Below are positions 55,713-64,000 of a stretch of 64,000 nucleotides of DNA, one piece after another. The notes under the pieces were generated by a model, which was given only the letters and a program-made list of their open reading frames with translations, ran no database searches and was not told the origin of the DNA. Both the position numbers and the translations under genes were made by a program. Each line of letters opens with the position of its first letter. Within the stretch, counting starts at the first letter, position 1. Source of the DNA: Agriotes lineatus (taxonomy: Eukaryota > Arthropoda > Insecta > Coleoptera > Elateridae); assembly GCA_940337035.1 (NCBI GenBank), contig CALNHX010001945.1:124001-188000 (forward strand). Reading direction: 5' to 3'.

Positions 55713-57419
55713 TGTTGCTACGATGTTCATGGTACGCTATTAGCACCCTACTTTTTATCAATAAAAATTGTATTTCTATACCATAGCACACGTATACAGT
55801 GCGAGCGCAATTTCCTGGGGATTGTATTGTAGGCAACACTTGTACGAATTGGTATTAAAAATTACTGGTAAGAAATATCCCTAGAATTGATTGTATCAGT
55901 GGCTTGGCTAATCCAAAAATTTATAAGTAATAATTTTCAGCAAATGAGTAATAACAATAATGAGCCATAAAAATAAAAGTATCATGCTCTTTCGTAAAAA
56001 ACAACTTATTACAAATGCTGTAAGAAAAATTAAATAAAATAATTCAATATTATATAAAACATATCTGACAAAACATCTAACCAGAAAGTTGGGATGATAC
56101 TTACACCTGCGAGAAACATAAAAGCAAAAATTTACTAGGATTTAATTCAAAATTTCCTTCTCTTTCCCCACTTTTTAGTAATCACGCTGTATAAAACTTT
56201 TTATACCATTTTGAAACCATTAAACTATTCCTACTTTAATACATTTATTCTTCTCCCTCATTCATTACGCTAATTATCTGATGATTAAACAAATCTCGTT
56301 CGCAACTCAAATTAATGAAAGAAAACGTTATGGGGAGTTGGTGCACTAGTCATTTTCTCAAATTCATTTGTTGATAATGGCCCCTTGTATAGTCCGACGG
56401 TGAAATTCGACTGCTACACAGCACTAATTTGTCAGGTACGATGTACAATAATGTTATTCCTTATCTGCAAGAATTGCTCCAACTCCATTCTATAATTATT
56501 TTTAATTTTTCAGGTTAGACCACATTTCGAGGAAAATAAACACTCTTCAATATGTGGATTTTTTTATTATGTTGAGAGGTACGTTTGGCAATAAAATATG
56601 TTATCATTTTTTAAATTCGAAATATCGATGTTTTTTAATATCGACAATTTTATTTCATTTATTAAATTTAAAATTCTGGTCTTGATAAAATAATAACTAA
56701 TTTAATGTTTCTAAAACTACTATAATTGAGTGGATCTTCAAATTTTAAAATTTTTATATCGGTTTGACATCAACAACTAAATTTGAAATTATGGTTTACT
56801 GCCATTCTTGCATTTAACAACTATTTTTTTCTTTTAAACGTTTAAACTATAAATAGGTTTTACAATACTTTGATTATGACTCATTTCAGCCGCTAAAATC
56901 CTTTCAAATTGTTAACTCTCACTAATTTTATATTCTGATATATTACATATTGCAACTAATTACATGAAACTGTTATAATAACAATAAAAATAATATTGCA
57001 TTTAATGGTTTGTTTTTCGAAATGCAAAACAAATAAATTGCCATCTCTTTATATTGCAATAGTTGCAGATTATGACTGCCAATTTATTATTAATAAATTA
57101 ATTAGCAAACATAAAAGTAGTTTGGAGAGAAAAACTATCAAATTAAAAAAGTCAAAGTAAAGAATTTAAACAAGATCAAAGTCAGTATGAAATAATACGA
57201 AATTTATGACCTGAAGCCATATTAGAATAAATTAATTGTAATTTGTAAGATTAATTAATAAAACATACTATATATAATTAAAATAATCCAGAAGGTTAAT
57301 TTCAAAAAATTTAGATTAAAATTAGAAATTACTATAGTAAAAATATTATTATGAAAAGCAACGAAATTTTATTAAAAAAGTATAACATATTTTACAGTAC
57401 AAATGAAATTTGAAGAATA
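55713..57419. other. no recognisable feature
   Basis: Very AT-rich, with no gene, RNA or clear repeat seen. Confidence 0.5.
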
Positions 57420-58160
57420 AAAACCCTTTGTTGGAAACTTGGATAAAAGCAAAACCCTCTGTATATCAAAAAATGGAGAAGAAGAAAGAATAAGAATACA
57501 ACTAGATGGAAAAGAATTAGAACAAGTATGCAAGTATGAATACTTAAGGACAACAATGAGCATGGACGGAAGAATAGATGAGGAAATAAAAAACAGAATA
57601 AGCAAAGCTAATAAAATATACTATCAGATAAACAACACCCTTATAACAAAAAGAGAACTAAGCATAAAAGCAAAAACGCATCTATATAAAACAATCTTCG
57701 TCCCAACTTTAACATACGCAGCGGAATCCTGGACCATCCTAGATAAACACAGATCAAAAATCACAGCTTCCGAAATGAAATACCTACGAAGATCGTTAGG
57801 GAAAACTAAACGCGACCGAATAAGAAATTGAAATATTAGAGAAGTACTCGAAATCGAAACATTAACCGACCTGGTCAAAAAGAAACAACTACAATGGTAC
57901 GGTCACCTAACTCGAATGAACAATGAACGGAACCCAAAGAAGATATACAACATGAAATTTGAAGGAAGACGAGGAAAAGGAAGGCCTAGAATAAAATGGG
58001 AGGAAAACATAAAGACAGCCACAGCAAAACGAAATATAAACCAAATAGGAAACCTCAAAGACCTGGCACAAGACAGAAAAAAGTTTAGGAAATGGGTCAA
58101 TACTCCTACACCGTAAGGTAAAAAGGGGTGAAGATAAAGTAAGTAAGTAAGTAAGTAATT
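57420..58160 (+). pseudogene. 5'-truncated LINE, RT thumb to 3' end
   Basis: The frame 57439-57831 opens in the RT just after the active site: DKSKTLCISKNGEEERIRIQ, then CKYEYLRTTMSMDGRIDEEI, ANKIYYQINNTLITKRELS and TYAAESWTILDKHRSKI, all typical LINE thumb/connection motifs. A stop at 57829 separates it from NIREVLEIETLTDLVKKKQL and QWYGHLTRMNNERNPKKIY, and from 57916 a basic end (GRRGKGRPRIKWEENI). It ends in a short (GTAA)n tail at about 58138-58157. Only two disruptions were found over ~700 bp, so this is one of the better preserved LINE pieces. Truncation at 57420 is the usual result of incomplete reverse transcription. Confidence 0.85.
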
Positions 58161-58844
58161 AAATGTTATTTATTGACTGGTTGGTGTATTAAAGGGTATA
58201 TTTAACTAAAATCATAAAAGAAAGAAGTAAAATGAATTTTAAAAACATACTAAAGAATAAAATGGTTAATAAACGATTTGGAGTAACTACAGATAAATTC
58301 TGTATTGCTGGTTCGAGTCCATACAAGGTACATTTAAAGCGAGGACAGCTGGGTTGGAGTGTGAGACCTTAGCGGTGTTCGGTTTGTAGTTGCACCGTGG
58401 ATTCTAGTAAAAGTGGGATTTCTGTTGAGGATCCAAATGCATGTGACCAGGTGGTTTGAATGCGCTTGTGCTGTTTCTGCACGGAGGTTGTATTTACTCT
58501 ACGCAGCCCAAGAAAATCAGGTATATGTGAATTAAATAAACATTAATTAATTTCTACAGTAGAATAATTAGTTATCCACATAAAAACCTACTTTCGTTAA
58601 CATGTTATAAATGATGTGTGTTGATTGAAAATTAGTTCAGTTTTTAAAATGTTATATTAATAATTTGACAGTAACAATCTGAAAGATCAAAAGATCAAAG
58701 TATTTGATAGTTTTTCTAATGCAATACTTTACCTGAGATTTGAGATCATCATATTAACTGAGCTAGCCAAAGAAATAAATTATTTGATAAATTAAAATTG
58801 GAATTAGGGCAAATATTTTATTAGGAGTATTTTGGCACTTAAGT
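58161..58844. other. no recognisable feature
   Basis: A perfect B-box sequence (GGTTCGAGTCC, 58311-58321) is present without a foldable tRNA around it. Confidence 0.5.
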
Positions 58845-59670
58845 AACTAATTAATAGAAGTCTTTCCATCTCTCACGGTCTTCGGCGTTGTGTAGCGCTT
58901 TGTGTAATGTTGGTCGGACAATATGTTGTATCACTTCGACCCAACGTGTTGGTGATCTACCTCTCGGTCTGCGTCCCGGCAGCTTTTCATGTCATGTGTG
59001 TCAGAAAAATTGAGAGATGCGTTGAAGACATATTGTGGACAGCCTTGTTTTAACATTCAGTTGTTGTAAAATAGATAGGTTAGTTCGCCGAGTTGTCTAT
59101 GAAATTCGCAGCATACCTCTATACCCACATCTCAAAAGCATCATTTTTTTCTTTTCTATGACTTGCAGAGTCTATGTTTCGGCTCTGTAAAGAAATATGG
59201 GGAAAATCAGTGATCTGGCTAAGCGCATTTTAACTGAATTTGCAATTTCTCTATCCTACCAGATCTTGTTTAACCGCGACATTGCGTTATTTGCTATCCC
59301 AGTACGTCGCGTAATTTCCGGCATACAGTCCCCATCACTGATCCAAGGTAACTAAACTATGAGACAGTTTCAAGATCATTTAGTGCACTGGTAAGTTGAA
59401 GTTGATTGGCACGGTCGACTATCATTAATTTAGTTTTAAAGCCCAAATTTACTACTTTCTCTTTCTACTATTTCTAGTAGACATTTCTTCCTCGCCAGCA
59501 GTTATATTAGTCGTGTTATCTGCGTATCCCAGGTTTGTGATACTTTTGCCATTTATTGAAAGAATTCCGTTCCAACCAGCGTTCATTTTACGCATAATAT
59601 ATTCTTTGTAAATATTAAATAGGTCTGGACTAAGTATACAGTTATTTCGTCGTAGCTAGGTGATTCATTT
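58845..59670 (-). pseudogene. LINE RT remnant on minus strand
   Basis: Reading leftward across frames: LSPDLFNIYKEYIMRKM near 59640, then LGYADNTTNITAGEEEM near 59530 (catalytic YADD changed to YADN), KTKLMIVDRANQLQL, SYLGSVMGTVCRKLRDVL near 59330, EMWVYRGMLRIS near 59110 and, in an open final stretch, PGRRPRGRSPTRWVEVIQHI near 58970 followed by ERWKDFY at the end. This order (active site, thumb, GRP-RW tail) is that of RTE/CR1-like LINEs. Many stops make it clearly dead. No simple-repeat tail was identified at its 3' (left) end. Confidence 0.75.
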
Positions 59671-60025
59671 GTTTTCAGTGGTTAACAGCGCCTACCACTT
59701 CACTCCTCAAAATGTTCGGTTCTAGGTCAACATTTTTATTGATGTACGGTTCTTATTCTTCTTGTTTTTGAAATATAAATTACAATAGTAACTGCAAATA
59801 TAAATTAAAATTAAAATATATGCATAGACTAAACGCCAGTATTAAATAATTGTACCGGAAAACGGTTAAAATGTTTATTAACTTTCACTTAACATATTAA
59901 CAGTCTAATTTCACCTTTAATACATTTTTTGTTGTAAATCCACGTAACACTGGCTTATTTTCAAATTCATCACTGAGACACATAATGATATTGTACTTTT
60001 CAATCATTTCTACAATAGTCTATAT

Positions 60026-60889
60026 CAAAGTTTCAAAAAACTGTAGACATTGGCGGACCCCCTATTTGCCTAAAAAAATTCGAGGACCCCCATACAATTT
60101 TATCGACCATAGACAGTGAGTGACTTATGTACCATTCTAACCTTGAAAACAGTATATGTACTTTGCTGCTACATTAGGTGCAGGTACTAAAATTAAATAA
60201 TATTTGAGAGCTCTATAATTGTATTATTAAAGTAAGGCTAGTGCATATTAAAAACACAAGAACACTTACAAAATTAATAGAATATGTAGTATCAATACGG
60301 GTATACAATAATAATATGTTAATTCTTAATCATACATAATAATTACTATTTATTGTTAATGCGACGGATGTTGTTGCTTTACAGAAATAAGATTAGAAAT
60401 GTTTGGCACAAAAGTAGAAAGTTCTAATCGTAGTTCTGATTCTACATTTTTAAGCGATTTCTGTATTTTGATTTTATGTATACAAGTGTAGAGAACGCTC
60501 GTTCACATAAATACGTCGTAGACAATGACATTAGATGCATCAAAACTTTTTGTGACAACTCTGCGTAATCAAATCGCAGTCGTAACCAAAATTCCGTGAC
60601 ATAACATTGAACCAAATTTTGACCACTGATGTTTTCTTTATCGAGTAAGTGCACGTGCAGTTTTTTGTCGAGGTCTGTTGAACTTTACCGGCTGGAAAAA
60701 CATGCCTGAAATGGTTCAAAAATAACCGCGCAAAAAAGTAATTTTTAAATCTGTGTCAGTGTGTTATATAAATCTATATTATCTATTCCTATTGATCTAT
60801 AATAGGTCTATTCCGGTTTAACTCGCGGACCCCTTACATTGCGTTTGCGGACCCCCGAGGTTCCACGGACCCCAGTTTAAGGAACGCTG
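60026..60889 (-). mobile_element. internally deleted hAT element
   Basis: GTCTATAT (60018-60025) and GTCTGTAT (60890-60897) form an 8-bp TSD with one difference. The ends CAAAGTTTCAAAAAACTG and the complement of CAGTTTAAGGAACGCTG (CAGCGTTCCTTAAACTG) are imperfect terminal inverted repeats, and GGACCCC-rich sub-terminal blocks lie at both ends. Inside is only the C-terminal transposase fragment at 60362-60654. Confidence 0.8.
60362..60654 (-). pseudogene. hAT transposase C-terminal (dimerisation) domain
   Basis: The frame reads VLMHLMSLSTTYLCERAFST followed by YIKSKYRNRL, the hallmark hAT C-terminal motif (CE-FS--, then K-RNRL). A one-base loss near 60445 shifts to NVESELRLELSTFVPNIS and the terminal KQQHPSH-stop, the usual end of this transposase group (ZBED/GTF2IRD2-like in style). 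The BED finger and catalytic DDE parts are deleted. In live hATs this domain mediates oligomerisation. Confidence 0.85.
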
Positions 60890-61129
60890 GTCTGTATCAT
60901 TTAGACAACATTCTACTCAAAAACATTTTCTTTTCCTGATCGGCGACTGTATTTTATGTGTCTATGTGTCACCTATTAATTTTTTTTAGAGTCACGTTTC
61001 TTTACGTTGTATGTCATGTTACTAGCAGATAACATTTTTATGATCTTCCTTTTTTATTAATTAATTATTAGTAACTACATGTAAATATCCAAGACTAATC
61101 TACATCAAACAAGGGAGTAGCAATGATGA

Positions 61130-61615
61130 AATAAAAAAAAAATACACAGTCGAAAAAAGACAATACGGTAGCAGAATTCGATCTTATAGGACAAATCAAT
61201 TACAAAAGAGAACGAGAAAAGAATATGAAAGTATTGTACAAAGTATAGTCACGTACTATTTACTTAGTAGTCACGTACGGCCGAAACAAGAGATATGACG
61301 AAAAAGAACGGAAACAAACTCATGACGACGAAAATGGATTACCCGAGAAGAAGCTGTAGAAGATGTAGAATAGAAACGGTTAGAAACGACACAATCAGGG
61401 AAAGTATGAATATGAACACCAACCTAATAGACGATGTCGATAAAAAAGAACGACTAATTTGGTTCGGACACGTAAAAAGGATGAATGGCACAAGATGGCC
61501 AAGGAGAATATTAGAATGGGCACCCTCCGAAAGAAGATAAAGAGGTCGCCATAGAAGAAGCTAGAGAGGCGATATAGATGAGGCCATGCAAGGAAGGGAA
61601 TATTATGAATATTAG
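61130..61615 (+). pseudogene. LINE 3' fragment (RT C-terminus)
   Basis: The frame near 61200-61290 gives EYESIVQSIVTYYLL (compare the ES-V-SIVTYGSE motif of LINEs). From 61295 an open frame has MDYPRRSCRRCRIETVRNDT, then LIDDVDKKERLIWFGHVKRM, MNGTRWPRRILEWAPSERR, and after one stop RGRHRRS. These are the consecutive C-terminal motifs of RTE/CR1-like LINEs. The 5' part is missing. It is in opposite orientation to the remnant at 58845. Confidence 0.75.
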
Positions 61616-62199
61616 ATTTTTATTTGAATAAGTGACTCCATCATCTCAAAGGGTTGGGTTTTCTACATCCTTGCAAATATGATTGAATGTATGATTATAG
61701 GCAATACATTTGTTATTAACACGCTTGTTTATACAATGAGACCGCTACAAGATTCAATATTTTAACTGATGGGAACAATTTTACAAACATGGCGCTCTAA
61801 CTTCACAATTTATCAAAACAAGTTGGCTTCGTATTAATAAGTACATCAGTGATTACACGAGAGCGCGTTGACTAAGTGATTTAATAAACGTGAGTCTGAA
61901 AATGTGCAAAAACCGACGCCACTTTAAAAATTCCACTAAATTCTATCTTTAAGATAACTTTCTAACCTTATTTAGCTTCCCTGATGCAAAATAGGACACC
62001 AGGCGTCCCCACAGCAAGTCCCACGACGGACAGGAGCTCATCTTTCTTTGTGTTGACCTGTTGTTACAAGCCGCCTTCAGCTTGCACCACTCCAAAGCTG
62101 CTTACAACTCCGTCTTTGCCAGACTCCTAGGGCTCCGCACTGTTCAGCACGATTGTCACTGCCCCCTTTCCGCTTCTATGGGCTTCTAGGGCTATGCTA
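61616..62199. other. mostly unassigned; GC-richer segment at the right
   Basis: The stretch 62000-62200 is markedly less AT-rich and adjoins repeat copy B. It may be the continuation of that element. No protein was recognised. Confidence 0.4.
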
Positions 62200-62695
62200 A
62201 CCGTGCAACAGCTCCAAAAACTGCAACAGGACCACCAGATACTACTCGACGTACTATTCAACACTATTTAAAACTCCTGTAGGGTTGCAACGAATCAAAT
62301 CAGCCCTTCTACAGCCTACCCAAAGTACAGTGCACCTATTATAAAACATTGAATTGGAAAAAATTGGCATTTATTTGCTTTTAAATTGATTATTATTGGG
62401 GAAGCCAAAATAAAACACCTCACAGCTTGGCTTCGCCTCTCCCTTCTTTTTTTGTTTTCATCCATATTGTCATTCTTTATTTCTAAACCTGCTCTGATTA
62501 CATTTTATGGTTCAATTTAGGCTAATACTATTTTTAATACTGTTTGTACAAATTATGAACTTAAAGTTAATGCTACAATTTGCAAAAATTAAACTAGCAC
62601 ATTTATAAAATATTTTGTAAAATAATAAATGCTTGAAATGTTATTAATTCCTATCATAATTTTAAAGGCTTTAAAAATGTTCATTGAAATATTTT
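62200..62695 (-). repeat. ~490-bp repeat, copy B
   Basis: Inverted copy of 14350-14836 with moderate divergence and small indels. Copy B has no recombinase sequence beyond its end near 62695, so the repeat can occur without it. Confidence 0.85.
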
Positions 62696-62699
62696 GTTA

Positions 62700-64000
62700 T
62701 GATTGTAATGGCCCCACGTTGCGGTGCCTATTTTGAAATGACTGCCTTTAACTAATAAAGGCTTTAGTCAAAATATAAATAATTAAATACGGCAAGTCAC
62801 CACACAATACTCTGGGTAGTTATATTAAATTTGCCTGTCAGTATCTAAGGCTAATCAAAATGAAATGTATTCATTACTCTTTAATAAAATGGTTAATTGC
62901 CCTTTTCTATATTTTATCGAATTGCAATATTTCTTTGGGCTTGCTCCGGCAAAACACAAGACTAATATCTCAGATTAGGTTCAAATTTGAGTTTTATTTT
63001 AAAATTATTCTTTAGAATATTTAACTCAAAGTAGCTCAAATACGCCAAATTTTAGTACAACCACGCTACTCGCTTCAATTACTCATAACCTCACAAACTT
63101 GACTTAACCACAAAAGGTCCGGGGGTGCATACAGCGCTTTATTTTGATATTCAAAAGCGAAATTTGCAAGAAACCACAGATAAAGTAAAGCAACAACTAA
63201 CTTGATTTTGTTTCAGATTGTGACGTAAAACTACGCTAGCTATCTTTTGTTCTACTTCCTGTGATAGCTCCAAATCCTATCCAAAATCGCAGTTTCTGGT
63301 GACGCCACAAAATTTACTAGAACTGAGTGCCCGAAAACACAATGAATCTCTTCAGCAAGGTGTATTCTCGAAGTACACTAACTTTCCGGACTCCAACCAC
63401 ATAAAAACATGCCAAATTGTACCTTTGAAATTCTCGCAGATTTCGCCTCGGAGCTGGTGCAGGTGACGCCGATGTCCTTATTCGCTGGAAGTAGCTTCCC
63501 TGACCCTAAATCTTGTTCTGGGATGCTCTTACACCTCTTTCTGACCTGTAGGACTTGCGATCCCTGGCTTCTGAAGTTGAAATGGACCGGTGTCGCAGCT
63601 CGAAATATCCAGGTGCCCGGTGCCGATCCAAAGCCGAAGTTGGTTTGCACAAATTTATAATTTTTTTACTGGGGAAACTTTTACTAGCACTCCCACTTGT
63701 GCCCGGTAACTTGTAGAATAATTTGGTACACTTTTTATACGTGGCAAATAATTTTTATTATATTAAAACATTAAAATTCAGGCGCACCATTTGCCCACAA
63801 CTTGACAATTACAGGAATTTATTTCTTATTATCTAACTCAGCTTTCTGTATTAATCGGTAGGTATGAAGACAAATAAACAAATGTAAATAAAAATTCCAT
63901 TTATTATACATAAAGGAAAACATAAATACAATACTTACAAATCTTGTATAAAACAAGTAAGTTATAATATATTTGAAAAACGAATAATTTTCAGCAATAT
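62700..64000. other. no recognisable gene
   Basis: The segment 63400-63660 is less AT-rich and open on both strands (83 and 90 codons), with no recognised protein. Otherwise AT-rich. Confidence 0.45.

Noticed and set aside
58300..58330. B-box sequence GGTTCGAGTCC suggesting a tRNA or SINE
   Set aside because: No T-arm pairing, no A box at the right distance and no tRNA fold.
63378..63660. Overlapping 83- and 90-codon frames on opposite strands
   Set aside because: Both strands being open points to base composition. Neither translation is recognisable.

Overview
This is an AT-rich eukaryotic nuclear window, most likely from an insect or another arthropod. The evidence is the mix of elements: Jockey-type and RTE-type LINEs, a Gypsy element of the 17.6/297 style, a Penelope-like element, hAT elements, a Crypton, palindromic (foldback) MITEs, and one short-intron gene model. 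No prokaryotic operons, rRNA genes, CRISPR arrays or origins are visible. The order or species cannot be told from sequence alone. No host gene is recognised with certainty; the window reads as intergenic DNA filled with old, mostly broken transposable elements.

Layout. 1-2.5 kb: AT-rich DNA and a LINE reverse transcriptase (RT) remnant. 2.9-3.2 kb: short tandem repeats next to a foldback. 4.6-8.06 kb: a nearly full-length but frameshifted RTE-like LINE (EEP endonuclease, RT, (AAG)n tail) split by a ~200 bp insertion. 9.9-11.7 kb: a Penelope-like element (RT and GIY-YIG endonuclease) between inverted ~0.4 kb pseudo-LTRs carrying hammerhead-ribozyme-like cores and a 13-bp direct repeat at its edges. 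11.7-12.1 kb: two foldbacks. 13.25-14.3 kb: a decayed Crypton tyrosine recombinase, followed by a ~490 bp repeat with an inverted copy at 62.2-62.7 kb. 14.8-26.7 kb: no recognisable gene apart from one foldback. 26.7-27.3 kb: a plausible three-exon gene model of unknown function. 28.7-29.1 kb: foldback/MITE cluster. 30.6-31.6 kb: an internally deleted hAT with a perfect 8-bp TSD and a BED zinc finger. 35.0-35.1 kb: a second Penelope pseudo-LTR fragment with a hammerhead-like core.

38.7-42.7 kb (minus): a Gypsy gag-protease-RT-RNase H block without integrase, with a canonical -1 slippery heptamer at the gag/pol junction. 43.5-45.3 kb: a cysteine-rich protein of an uncharacterised, probably multicopy family, broken by one TGA and by a 326-bp MITE whose exact removal restores the frame. 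45.5-47.7 kb: two copies of an element containing a tRNA-Asp-derived module. 46.4-49.6 kb: a Jockey LINE whose endonuclease part is inverted relative to its RT (twin-priming signature) and whose RT is split by 1.4 kb of nested elements. 50.0-51.4 kb: a giant palindrome with ~0.3 kb tandem units in each arm. 53.6-54.1 kb and 55.4-55.7 kb: a 431-bp palindromic MITE and a 268-bp hAT-like MITE with a perfect 8-bp TSD. 57.4-61.6 kb: three LINE 3' fragments and a deleted hAT. The last 1.3 kb holds nothing recognised.

The elements work as a layered record: LINEs and Gypsy provide enzymes (now dead), while short palindromic elements are likely mobilised by transposases not seen here. Nesting (MITE in gene, foldbacks and tRNA-module element in Jockey, insertion in RTE) gives relative ages.
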